Of a stretch of 64,000 bases of DNA, positions 34,576-47,800 are shown in pieces. The notes beneath the pieces were generated by a model. The model ran no database searches and had not been told where the DNA came from. It saw nothing but the letters and a program-made list of their open reading frames with translations. The stretch is from Primulina eburnea (Eukaryota; Streptophyta; Magnoliopsida; Lamiales; Gesneriaceae), in the NCBI RefSeq assembly GCF_022965805.1, contig NC_133108.1, positions 42,354,051 to 42,418,050 of the forward strand. The letters are read 5' to 3'. Within the stretch, counting starts at the first letter, position 1. Every line of letters begins with the position of its first letter. Position numbers and translations under genes: made by a program.

Positions 34576-37500
34576 GCCCAAGCGGTCAAAAAGAGGCGCC
34601 CTAGTGCTCCACGCCCCAGCGCGCTGCGATGCAGATTTCGAGATGGAAACTCTAACTTACGATTTTTAATGAATTTGTTAACTTTTTTATTTATAAACAA
34701 AGTTGTATAAATATTAGAATTAAGAATTTTGAAAAAAAATGAGTTTTATCATATATTTGAGAATATTCTTCCTCTCCAAAAAATTTTAGCTTTGTTTACA
34801 TCTTTGTGTGTTTCTAAAATCAAACTTATCAAAATTTTATACTTTGTGACGTTTGTCGATTCCCCTTCACGAGGATTGTCAATGACAGCTTCTTTGAAAG
34901 TTCCATTGAGATCAATGGGTCTTATTTGTGTTATTTTTTGCTAAATCATGTTGTTCACGGGTCATTACAAATTGCTTATTTTAAAGTTAAATATAAGAGG
35001 TTACGATAATTCTTGTTGTTCATTAAATTGAGAACATGACTAAATCTAGTTCGTGTTAGTCTTTCATGCATAAACAAGTTTGCATCGTGCCTTATCCAAA
35101 TGGGTGGTGTTTATTTCCGTATACTCGGCCATAAGATTTGTTTGATTACCATGTTCGAATATAAAATTGTTTTGTTCTTTTCTAAAATAAATAAAAACAT
35201 ATATACTTTATAAAATATCTTTTAAGACCAAGTATAACTTGTTCTAAACTGGCCCGGTCTGGCTTTATTTATAAAATATTATTTATTTTATTAATTAAAT
35301 TACTACTTTCATAAATAAATAAATAAATAATAGATGGATATTCCGATTATAATTTATGACCAAACCAAAAGAGCCTTCGATTCTAAAATTAAAACCAAAA
35401 ATAGTTTTGTATCCAATAAATGGGAGATGGATACGATTCAAATTCACCTTGCTGGGATATAGATATGCCGTGTGTCCACACTTTTTTGTAGTTGAAATTG
35501 AAATCATTTTCACACATCTTTTCTCGTAATATTACAAACTTTCTTTAATGAAATTACTATTTTATAATCATAACCCTCCAATATTTTATAATTTACATAA
35601 TCCAAAATTGTCTTTATATTATTCTTCACGACTAAACTAGATTATGATTTTGGGATACTATAGCCCGACGTGCCCACTAATTCGTAACTTAGTAGGTGAT
35701 GATTAATCCATAATCGTACTAATTAAAACCAAAGTTTAATATAATTATATATTTGAGTTCGCAATCATCTTTTCTTTGTCTGCTCATATTTGAAGATAAT
35801 TAATTATATGATATTAGCTCCTTAAAAAAGTTGTGTGACTAATGATTATATAATATGTTTAGCTTTTATATTTTAATATATTAATATATGATACACATCC
35901 AAATTTTCATCTTTCCCCTAAGTTTTTTTTTTTTTTTTTAAGCCATCAAATATTGTGAGTATGTTGTGATACGATCTTACAGATAAAAAATATTTATAAG
36001 AAAGTCTAGTGGATTTTTATACTTGAGACGAGTTCCTTTGCTCCATACTTCATATAAAAATTATATTTTGATAAATAATTTTCAACTCAAATATACAACT
36101 AATTTTTTTTATAATATTGATAAAAATATAATAAATAAATAGTTGTCAACAAAGCTCAGATTATTGTTTTCAAAGTTGAAATTCGGAAAAATGTTGAAAC
36201 TTAAACTTTTAAAGCATGAATGAATACACATTTTGATACACTATCGTATCAGTGTTTCGGTCGTGACACATCATCTAAGAGCCACAAAACTTAATTTAAA
36301 TGTAATTTAAAATACAAGTTGAAAATTAAGAAACTTATCATAAATGTCTAAGTCGAGCTCAGAAATTTTCGGCCTTTGGAGTTACATAAAATCGAGAATG
36401 AGCGAGATTTCTAATGCGTTGTCATATTAATTCTTTGATCGTCATCCGTTTTTTTCTTAAAATATTTGTCTTTTTATGATCTATATATATTTCATATTGA
36501 ACACTTTCCTGAATTCCAACAAATCAATTCTGAAAACTAAAATAATGATTATATTTACTTCAGTTGTCCGGAAACAATACACCTCGCGACATATATTTAT
36601 TTATTATATTTTTATCAATATGATAAAAAAAATTAGTTGTATATTTGAATTGATAATTATTTATCAAATATAATTTTCAAATAAATATTTTTTAAAAAAA
36701 ATTAATCAATAAAATGAATTAAACAATCTTGAAAAAAAAATGTATAACTAATTGAATTTATTAATGATAATTAGACTTAAAATTAATTTAGATTAAGAGT
36801 AAAATTTACTTTTTTAACTTTATAATGTATCAATTTTCGATTTATAAATAGTTTATGAATCAGTTAAGTCATTTATAATAATATATATATCAATTTATAA
36901 TAATAATTTACGTATAAAAATTAATTTTACTCAAAATTTATTGGTCCAAAGCAAGGAACGATGTGAGGCCAAAATTAACTCCGCAGTAATTACCCATAAT
37001 TTATAAGCGTGTGATGATTTACTTAAGCTAGTTTGAAAAGTCAACGTATATATTTCTCGGCTACGCTTTATGTGGGCCCCACGAAATTAATCAGAATTTA
37101 CTCTCCAACGTAAACGTGTCGCTCATCTTCCCCATTTGCGTCAAACGTCGTAACTTTTTTTAAAAAGCAACTTACAATTTTGTTCCCACCAAAAAATATT
37201 TTTAACCTCTCCAAATAAATTTTAATTTTTTTTTATAAACATCATATATATTATAAGCAATAAAATTTATCCCAGAATAATACTTATTTTTATGAATTAT
37301 AAAAAATCATTTTTAAGTGTGAGTAATACTGAAATTGATTGATCTTTTAGAAAGTTTTCGTGCGTAAGTTGTTGATGTTGTGTCATTTGATATGTTAAGA
37401 AAAAATGGTAAGGCTAATATCTAATGGATATGAGACAACACCAACATATAGACACGCACACCGAGCTATTAGCATCAAATAAGTGCATTATGTGCTGTCA

Positions 37501-38371
37501 CAAGTATAAAAAAATTAAAGATGTGAATTGATTAACAATTATATATTGTTACCCAATAACAAACACCGGATGACCTTGTACTGTGTTTGAAAATAACAAG
37601 ATAGCAAGAAATTTTCATTCTAAATAATACAAACATCCTTTTGATCTCTTATTCTATTTGCCATGATTTCCTATATATCTTACATATATTTAGTAAATAT
37701 ATTTGCTATACATGTGAATAATGCAATAGTTAAAAGAGGTAGATTTGATTTTCCATAATAAATTTAAAATAAAAAAAATTATCCTATATAAATATTATTC
37801 TAATGAATTACAAATTTCATCGATTTATGAAATTTTTATAAGTTCATAAAAAAAATACTATGGCATCTCTAACTTTCTTAGATATAACATATAGATACAC
37901 ACAAGTGCTTCAAAAGGTCTTTTAAAATATAATAATAAAAATATAGATTATAATATAAAACTAATTTTTTTTTTAGAAATGAAAAAAAAAATTGAAATTG
38001 AAACAATGAAGAACATACTGGCAAAATCTCCTAAATTATGACGTGGCAGTTTTGGAGTGGACGGTGTACTTGAGACACCCTCCAGCGGATGCATCAGAAA
38101 TTAATACTGAAAGGTGTAATAAGAAAAAGAAAAAGAATTGCTTATTTATTTAGTATATTTAGTATTTAGTATTGATTGCTGTATTAACCATCACTTCTCG
38201 TTCTCTGTTTCTCTACCTAAAACCTGTTGCCTTTTCAAATTCTTTTTTCCCATTCTCTGTAATCTCTTCTGTTTCATCTATAGCTGAGAAAGCAAGAAAC
38301 ATATACACAACACATATATTTTTTGAATAATTTCTGTTCATTTATATTTGTGGGTGAAAGGTGAGGAAGAC
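34576..38371. other. AT-rich intergenic DNA between the hAT element and RLCK
   Basis: Starts with about 90 bp of GC-rich sequence that continues the hAT target site; the rest is AT-rich with an (ATAA)n run at about 35312. The RLCK promoter and CT-rich leader are expected from about 38100. Confidence 0.6.
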
Positions 38372-41364
38372 ATGGGGTGTTTCCCTTGCTCTGGAGAATC
38401 ATCGGTGAACCGGAAAATGGAGAGAAAGAACAAGAATAACATTAAGAATGATCGGCGTAGAAAAGCTGATTATTCGCAGCAGCCTCAAGGTACACGTGAT
38501 CAAATAAATATATGAAATGAGATATCGATTTTTTAATCATATTTTTCAATCGTGGGATTTCGACAAGTTTTATTTTTTTTAACTTTTCTTTGAGAGCTTC
38601 TGGAGTTTTCTACGTGGATTTTCGGAGAAATCTTTGTTTCATTCCCTTTTTGGTTAGGGATCGGTGAAGGGTTTTCTTTGTTCCATTGTCATTCGTGGGG
38701 AGTGCAATTTAGTTTTTCTTGATTTGCATGTCTACCTGTGTCATTCTACGGCAGCCATTCAATGCTATTGAATTGCATGCGCCTATCCCTCATCTGCCTT
38801 TGGAATGAATTTATGATTTTACGCGTATGGAAGAAGGTTTTTTTTTTTAATGGTTTTTATGAATTCTTAAAAGTTTTCTGGCTGGTGGGTAAGGTTTCTA
38901 CATTTCCTTGTTTCTTTATTTCGATGTTATGAATTTTTGTTGATTGATCGTTGAAGGGTTTTAGAAAAGGTTGAATTTTGTTGCATTTTTGGGCCAAACC
39001 AGAAATATCGCTGATGGGATACGCAATCTGTGAGATTAAACCATATATACAACACAATCTCAGGAAAAAAGTAAAAATTGAATCTTTTGTTCGGAGGAGA
39101 GTGAAAGTCATCTCAAGTAAAAACTTTCTCTCAAAATCTCGAATTATTTTTCGGGTTGAGGGGCGATCAAGTAATGCAGCCTCCCGATGTGTTTAGATTC
39201 ATTGGTCGATTATTTAAGATATAAAATTCTTTTGAAGAGTTTGTGTGTTTATTGCATCATCAGTGTCATGAATCATTTTGTTTGTTGTGTGACTTTGTGT
39301 TGGAACAGAGCAAATGGTGATGCTTTTGTCATACTATAAGGCATATTTTGGAAAAGATCGATTTAGTATTTGTTCTTGTTTGTTTCCACAATTTTGTCCT
39401 CTATATTATAATGATATAATAGCATAGTGGTTATGTTTATCCACTACAACTTAATGTTGGAATTAATTCTTCAGCTTTATTTGTCATTTTATTTTCTTTA
39501 TGTATCTTTTCTTTCTGTATGATTGTCCATATTCTTTTAACACTGTTCTTTTTCCTTTTGGTTTATGTTCTTTAGATACGCACAAAACGAGTCCACGTGA
39601 TAAAATTGTGAAAGAGGATTCAAAGGATGTAAATCATTCTGGCATAGAACACACGGTCAAGGAGGTGCCTGATGCCAGTAATAGTTCTTGTGACGGAGAG
39701 ACGAAAGACGTCAAAGCAAGGAAATTTGCATTTTCTGATCTAGTAGCTGCTACTCAGAATTTCAAAGATGAATATTTCCTCGGTGAGGGGGGATTCGGAA
39801 AAGTTTATAAAGGTCATTTGCAGGACACTGATGAGGTCAGTTGTGGTATTGATGATGCATTTATCCAGCTTTCTTATGACATAGTTGATATATTCGTTAT
39901 TGGCTTCTTTTTTGTTAGAAGATTTAGTATAAGTTTCAAGTTGCGGAGTTAAATAATTTGGCGGTATTATGCAGATTGTAGCGATCAAGCAACTTGATCG
40001 AAATGGATGCCAAGGGATTCGGGAATTTGTGGTAGAAGTTCTAACATTAGGTACAGCTGACCACCCAAATCTCGTCAAGTTAATTGGTTACTGTGCTGAA
40101 GGAGATCAGAGGCTATTAGTGTACGAGTACATGTCACATGGTTCTTTGGAGGACCATTTACATGGTTTGTCTCGCCAAGTGCTATGTTTCAATTTCTTAC
40201 ATAGTTGGTGACCAGTATTTCACTTTGTGATATTTACTTTCGCAGACCTTCGCCCTCATGTAAAATGGCTAGATTGGAACACTAGAATGAAGATAGCAGC
40301 TGGTGCGGCAAAAGGCTTAGAGTATTTGCACGACAAGATGAAACCGCCCATCATATATCGTGATTTGAAGTGTTCCAACATTTTGCTCGGGGATGGATAT
40401 CATCCAAAACTATCGGATTTTGGATTGGCAAAAGTCGGCCCTTCTGGAGATCAGACGCATGTTTCGACCAGAGTGATGGGCACGTATGGATACTGTGCAC
40501 CTGATTATGCAATGACCGGACAACTTACATTCAAGTCCGATATTTATAGTTTTGGTGTTTGTCTTCTAGAGATCATTACGGGCAGAAGGGCCATTGACAA
40601 CAGAAGATGCGCTTCAGAGCAAAATCTGATCTCATGGGTGAGTATTATCTTTGATTTCTACTTCTACGTACTCAAATTCTTGTTGTTCAACAGTAAAGGG
40701 AGAACACTTGTTGATTTCTCTGTAGTAATCTTCTTTCAATCGATTAGATCAGATGGTTTCATGACACATGATTTGCCCATTTTCGAGTTTATGCCACTCT
40801 TTATGGATCCTAAAAGAATATTATAAGGTTAATCCAATCAACTTTCTGAGAACAAGGTGTTGATTTCTTGACTTAATAACAAATAGTATCAGAAATCCAT
40901 TCATATTGGTGGCATACATCAGCTAGGAGAAGTTTTATCATAAGCGCAACATTTCTTCAATTAGAAATCATTTCATGTCCTGCGATGTCTAAATAGTTTG
41001 ATCCCATGATAGTATGCGAAGGACTACTTCCTGTAGAAGTGAAAATATCTTTTATGGTTACATTCTTGTCCCTTTGCAGGCCAAACCATTATTCAAGGAC
41101 CGCAAAAAATTCCATCAAATGGCTGATCCAGCACTGGAAGGTCGATATCCCGTGAGAGGCTTATATCAGGCTCTTGCAATCGCCGCGATGTGCGTCCAAG
41201 AACAGCCTAACATGCGTCCTCTCATCGCCGATATTGTTATAGCATTGAACTACCTTGCTTCCCAGATATACGATCCGAACATCCATCCTATCCAAACTCC
41301 CGGAAAGAGCCCTGCTTCGCGCAGAGTCAAGAGAGAAGAGGAACACAGACACCCTGCTCACTGA
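38372..41364 (+). CDS. Receptor-like cytoplasmic kinase VII (PBL27/PBS1-like)
   Basis: Five exons, 38372-38489, 39576-39835, 39975-40164, 40246-40637 and 41080-41364, join in consistent phase (1,0,1,0) to give 414 residues. The N-terminus MGCFPCSG has Gly2 for N-myristoylation and Cys3/Cys6 for palmitoylation, predicting a plasma membrane location. A charged linker leads to the kinase: glycine loop [12 protein letters not shown] about 108-119, VAIK lysine 131, catalytic loop [13 protein letters not shown] with D229 (YRD rather than HRD, usual in this group), DFG at 247-249, then an activation segment [21 protein letters not shown] replaces the usual APE. All catalytic residues are present. 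RLCK VII kinases relay signals from immune and growth receptors to MAPK cascades and NADPH oxidase. The best remembered match is PBL27 (CERK1 pathway), but paralogue identity needs a tree. The C-terminal tail is basic. Confidence 0.94.
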
Positions 41365-42400
41365 GTTAAATGGTTTTCGTTCCTCAAATGTAAATGAAAG
41401 TTGAGGTAAAAAGAAAGAGATACATAAAAACAAAAGATAAAGCCTTTTTGATGTGGAAGAAATTTAAGCATTTGATACGTTTTAGTGCTTCTGGAGAATG
41501 CTTGAGATTTGGATCTGGTTTCGCATGGGATGTGAGTTTTGTAAGGTTTTGATCGATTGCTAAATGCGAGGAGAAAGGGTTGCACGTATTTTATTGGGTA
41601 GCTACTTATTCTTTCTTGGCTCCAGTTTTGTACGAAATTGCGCTATTTTTTCTGCATTAAACTCATGTTTAATCTACATAGTTCAAACTTTATGCAATAT
41701 TCTTACAATGTTTTTATATCTAATTTACAGTAATTATTATGTTACATTAAATATCTATTTATAAATTTAATAATTATTAATTTAGTTAATTGCTTGAATA
41801 TATTATTTTACATAATTAAGGAAAAATTGATAAGAATCTAGAACTTTTTTTTTTTTTTGGAAATATACGGAGGATTTGGATTTGTTCTCTTGGATTATCA
41901 AGAATACATATTTTAATGAAATGATGAGCATAATTAAAATAATAAATAAATTATAAAATCATTAAAGAGGAGGAAAAAAATAGAAACAATTAGCATTGTC
42001 TAAATACTGTGCAATTTCTAGCATGCAGGAGACACTTTAAAGCAGATTGATCAATGTTTTGTGAGATCGGTACACTATCACTACACTTTTTAGTTGGCCA
42101 CGAGTTATTTGATGCAATGTGCATGCAAGGCCCGCCTACCATTTCAGTTCCTAATGATTAATTTTGGACACTCAAAACATTTCTCAAGCACAGAAAAATC
42201 CTCTGATGTAACCTTGATTGAGGTAACGTCGAATGTAATAAATACAACTGAAATGTTTCACTGTGTTACATTTACAGGTAAAGCTAGAAATCTAGCCAAT
42301 GATGTATATTTGTGGCCTAATTTTATCTTAGAATGAAGCTTGATAGTCTCTGCGGTTAACTTCTTTCTTTCTTTCTATGAGACAAACTTCACCGTCCGAA
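41365..42400. other. Region between convergent RLCK and glycosyltransferase genes
   Basis: Holds the 3' UTRs of both genes. An 80-residue frame at 42094-42336 has no domain and is not accepted. Confidence 0.6.
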
Positions 42401-44254
42401 CTATAATTCGATAATCTCGCCTTGTCTGCAGTTATCCACCCATAGGTACAAAACCGAGTTCTTTCTTGAAGGTAAAACTCTACAACAATCCCTCCTAGGT
42501 GACTGAAACACAGCAAAAAACGTGGTTTATTTAATAAGAAATCGACATATCCGATGATAAGTTCACGTTAACATTATAAATGTGACTTTATTAGAAATTT
42601 CAAGCTTACCCTCTTCCATCTGCCGCTATCTGGCCTTTTCAAGATGACTACAGACTCGAGTTTTTCAGGCGAATCATGTCTCCATCGGCAATAAGGTTGC
42701 GACTCTTTATACCGGGAATAAACCCCGATGATTTGTTTCCTATTCTCGTCATATTTAACGGAGCTCAAGTAGAACAAGAACGGCTTTTGGCAAGGCTGCC
42801 TAGCCACAGGCCTAGTGTTGAATGCATATGCAGTATAATCGGCTCGTTTATACCAGTTCAGAAACGTCCTCGTGGGCGTTTCTAGCTCTCTAGGAGAGAT
42901 GACACCCCTGACGATTTGAACCACATAGCCCCATGAAACAGAGATGGACCAGTTCCTTCTCTTGTTATAACAGATGGATTGTTGGATTATGCTGGCCGAA
43001 TCCTGCTTCACCGATTCGAACAGACGTTTAATGCCCTCAACTCTAGTCATACCGGGGAATATAGGATCCACCACATCAAGATGGTGAAGTGATACCAGTG
43101 GAGTTACAGGGTGTGCTCCAAGAAGGCCTAATAGGTTCCCATACACATCATACTGCATTTCAAGAAAACATATATGTATGGTAATTTTCAATATTTATAC
43201 AGGAAAAAATTGATAACTTTGGGCTTATTAAAGTAGTCAGAGATCTTACTTGATGAAAACCAGCTTCTTTGGTTAGAGGCACCCCCAATTCTGCCATACA
43301 AGCTTGAATCCTATCATCACTCCCATACAACCCAGGGTACCGTTGAATACACCGATCTTGCATTTTTTCGATCTCTTTAGCCAAAGGATAGCTAATGGCG
43401 AATCCCCCTCCACCATAAGCCATAGCATATGAGAAAAATATATTTTGAATATGGCTTTCTGATGAACTACCAATATAGTAATACTGATTATGATCATATT
43501 TCGAAATCACTCTTAATACATTTTCTACCATGAAAACTGTGTCATCATCTCCCATGACAAACCACTTCACATCTTTCATCCCCAACCTTAGAGTCTCCGA
43601 AACCACCCTCGAGATCCTCAAGGCCGATCGCTTTCCCTGTCTGTTCGTGTACTGATATTTTGAAGTATCGCCCGAGATTCGAATATCTGGCAATCCTTCC
43701 TTTCGATTAATCCTCACCTTCTCATCTAACCAAACGACCCCTCTAGTCTCCCCGGGCCTCCACCACAACTTTATGTACTCTTTCCTCTTTTCCCAGAGAT
43801 TCGCAGAAGCAGCAATGCAGAAAACGACATCTTTAAGCTGGATTTCATCTCTTTCACACGACGGGGGCGAAACAACATCACTTGAATCTTTTTTAGAAGA
43901 GCAATTTACGGGAGGTGGGGGGTGATTTTCCACAATCTTTTCCAGGCTTTCCTTAGCATACACAACGGGAGATGATAAAGAACAAGGGGGACTTCCGTCT
44001 TTATTCAAAACGAGCTTTGTGGAGTAAATGGAATAAATTAGAAGCATGGCCAAGACTAACCAGGTTATAGATGTGCGAAGGCTGATGAAGCCAGTGTGCG
44101 GGAGGCGATGCGAGGAATGGTTCATTGGGCTGGCGATGGCGAATATTTTACTTTGAAGATTAATGGAATGGATTACACCATTAGCGTAGAGTTTGAAAGT
44201 TGCAGAGGAGAAAGGGTGCTTCGATGGAGAAATGTCCGGATCTTGGAAAGACAA
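42401..44254 (-). CDS. DUF604 / Fringe-related glycosyltransferase (GT31-like)
   Basis: Three minus-strand exons, 44254-43250, 43152-42610 and 42502-42401, all phase 0, give 549 residues. One membrane segment at about residues 62-78 (SITWLVLAMLLIYSIYS) after a short N-terminus predicts a type II Golgi protein. The catalytic region has the metal-binding DDD at 236-238 in KWFVMGDDDTVF, then YYIGSSSE, YGGGGFAISYPLA and GSDDRIQACMAELGVPLT, all typical of plant DUF604 proteins. The second exon (GNLLGLLGAHP ... HHLDVVDPIFP) and a short last exon with RRDCC complete the family pattern. It should transfer a sugar, but the acceptor is unknown for this family. An ATG at codon 44 (44125) is an alternative start nearer the membrane segment. 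It is convergent with the RLCK gene about 1 kb away. Confidence 0.93.
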
Positions 44255-44885
44255 GGGAAGAAAATGTTTGTTATAGGAATGAACGAAGAGGAAGGCGGGG
44301 TTGGCTCCTGGGCGCCAATTATTTTCTTATGAAATCAATCAATTATTATAATTGTGAATTAATATTTATTGCATATTTGTTTCCCTTTTTCAGGGAAATC
44401 AGTTTTTTGTAAATATCAAATATTTTTAAATGTTCTTTGGATCTTAATTAAATTTAGTGATTCTAACAGAGTTAAAATCATGTCTCAAATCTAGGTTGGT
44501 GCAAACACGACTTGAAATAAGGTTAATACGATCATATATTCTTAAGAATGCAGATGTCCTTGTTGCGGTCTGATTAATCAACAAATGTTTGGTTTAGAAT
44601 TTGTTTTCCTTGATCGGTAATAAACAAATCCATGCAACAATTTAGAACTTGCAAGTTTGTAAGCAAGAAAAGTAAAAGATTCAAACTGAATTGGAAAAAA
44701 GTAGAGGTTAAAGAACATATATACCAACACACAAAAGAGATATATACATTCCACGAATAGAACCCCAAATAAAAATGCATAAGAAATCTCCCAGAGCAAC
44801 ACTAATTCTTTCCTGGAAGTGGATGAAACAAGAATTTACTTATTACCTACTTTCATCTTATTCTCTCAGCTTTCCCATTCCTCAG

Positions 44886-47800
44886 TCACCTTGGACCTGA
44901 AAGCTCCATGCAATGAGCGTCATAGTCATCATCCATGGTCATTGTCACACCAAACATGCTCGACTGATCGTGATCAGCGTCCTCATTTCCCGGGGCAGAC
45001 ATTGATCGTGACTTCCTATCCTCGCGCGAAAAATTTGTCGCAGTATTGACATAATTATGCGTGGCTGCCCACTTTTCGGCAAGGCCATCACCTTCGAGCA
45101 TTCGGACAACCTCAGACATTTTGGGACGATGGGCAGGCAAGTTTTGAGTACAAAGCAGAGCCACTTGCAACATCTCCCCTACCTCAATCCTGTCGTAGTT
45201 TATCCCCAATTCTCGGTCCACCAATAACTCGACTTTCTTTTCTCGCTGTATTTGCTTTACCTGCATTCAAACTTCATGTTAAAGACAATTGGAGAACAAG
45301 CAAATAGGTGTTTATCAAAGCCATCACAGCAAATGAACCACACATATTCATTATGTTTTCTTTGCCGTGGTCCAGCTCATCGTGTTTGTGCAATGCTATA
45401 ACTAGCAGATGTAATGCTAAGGATAGGCATACCCATTCGAGCACAGCTCCTTTCTGGTTCGCTGATTTTCCAAACTCAAGTGCTCTCATTCCGGTAATAA
45501 GTTCTAACAGGAGAATTCCGAATCCAAAGACATCAGTTTTCTCGGACGACTGACCAGTTGAAAGGTATTCCGGTGCAATATGACCGACCGTACCACGGAC
45601 AGCGGTGGTTACATGAGATTCAGCATGATCAAGTAGTTTTGCAAGGCCAAAGTCACCAACAACAGCTTCCAAGAAGTCGTCTAACAGCACATTGGCAGCC
45701 TTAACGTCCCTAGTGGATTATCTTTGGATCACATTGCTCATGCAGATATAGAAGCCCTCTTGCAGCACCAATCGCAATTCTCTTTCTGGTGTTCCAATCC
45801 AGAGCCGGCTTCCCTGCGATTATTATATAAAAGGTCTTGAATACAAATTTGAATAAATTTCGTACAATTAAGGAGCCACTTTTTCACACTCATAGTAAAA
45901 TAAAACACAAGCGTTTTCTTGCGCCATAGCTTGATAATTAAGCCGTTCGTTTATTTTATTCATGCTAGTTACCCAAAATCTAAGTCATTCCCTTCTTCTA
46001 ATCTCAGATTTGATTTGATATCATAAAGAACATTTTGAATAGATCAAAAAGTACGTTCGAACCAAAAGAAATCCGAGGATTTGCTACCCTCAAATTTCCA
46101 TAAAAATCTGTGTCGTGGATTTTTAGGCATATTATGTCATAATTGTCCAATAATACCAAACTCCTACTCAGTCAAGAAAATTATCAGGTATATTCTTGAT
46201 TTTTGGGTAACTTGGTAATAGAAAATAGTCAAAATAGGCAACTGTCGACATTACAATAGAGTAGCAAAGCACAAAAAGAAAGATTCTTTGTTATCTTGAA
46301 ACATATCGGAATGCAGTTGAAATGGGCCATGTTCCTAACTCACATGGCCTAAAGTTGGAAGTGACTTCAATCCCTACTGATACTGAGGTCCACCACGAGT
46401 TCATTCGTGACATGATTTGTGCATTGGTTTCCACCTAATCACGAGTTAGTCGAGGGGGAGCGACATAGTCTATAATTTGACAAAACCAATAATATCTTTT
46501 AAATCACTAGTGAAATGCAGGGTAGGATCCTCTAGTGACTTCTCTGCTTCGATCCTTAGTCTCCAAAATTATTAATCTAAATTGCTAGAAGAACCCATAG
46601 CAAAAGATAAAATATAATTAAAAAAATCTGAAGGAAAGATTCCCACCTCTAAGCCTTGCCGCCACACTGCCATTACACATGTAAGGATACACAAGAAGCC
46701 TTTCATTTGGTGTGGCACAGTATCCCATAATGCGAAGCAAATTCCGGTGAACGGCTAGGCTGATCATCTCTAATTCGGTCCTAAACTGTGATTCTCCAGT
46801 GGTTCCTGTCAAATCTTTCAGTCGCTTGACCGCCACCAACGTCCCATCAACCAACTTCCCCCTGTAAACGTTTCCGAATCCTCCGGTGCCAAGAATGTTC
46901 TTCGAACTGTAATTAGTCAGTAGCGTGTTGGAGTTCTTTAAATGTGAAGCATCTAAGATTTCCAAGACTCGTAAGATCCTCTTCTTGAATGTCTAATGAT
47001 AGAATATAATATCGATGAGATATTAGAAACAGTAGTAAATATAACGTATTAGTACACTTGGGGTGAAATCTACTACCTGTAAAGTTTAAATTGGATTGCG
47101 CTCTCTTCGTGTTTCTTTGCCAAACAAGAAATCCTAATGTAACAACTAAGATTAATACAAAGCTAAGGCTCATTCCTAGTGCAATTGATAGTTTCCTGGA
47201 ACTCGACCGGCCTGGATTTATGCAAGGGAAATAAGCTACAGTTGCTAAAAAGAAAACAAAAGTTTCTTGGACGAAAAAATGAATGCATAGAGAATTGATA
47301 ATTTACCAGAAGATGGATCCATGGTAAATGAAAGAGGGCTAGCCAAGATTGATCCAGAACATTTTTCATTGGAGTGAATCCCACAGATTAAAGGGTTACC
47401 CAATATGCTGCAACATAAATTCGTTACAACAAAAAAACGACAAAACAAAAACAATTATTTTCCATCCATGATTGAATTACAAAAAATAAAGTCAATATTA
47501 TCCATAGTACAGAATTGTGCAGAGAATCCATACTTAAATGTTTTGGTATGAAAAGTGGGCACTGGTCCACTGAGATTGTTGTAGGACAAATCCCTGTACA
47601 AAAATTCAACAAATTCAGAACCTCCTATGATTCACATGTTGAAACAAATACTAAATTTAATTCTATTACCTATAAGACAACATGATAAACAACAAAAACA
47701 AAATGTAGAAGTTCAATAGGATAGAGTGATCATACTCACAAGAAAGTAAGCTGGGGCAGACTGGCTAAAACCAAAGGAAGAACCCCACTCAAGCAATTGT

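Noticed and set aside
42094..42336. 80-residue plus-strand frame between convergent genes
   Set aside because: No domain and overlaps the expected 3' UTRs.
44819..45049. Plus-strand frame opposite the end of the LRR kinase
   Set aside because: Antisense shadow of the kinase C-terminal exon.
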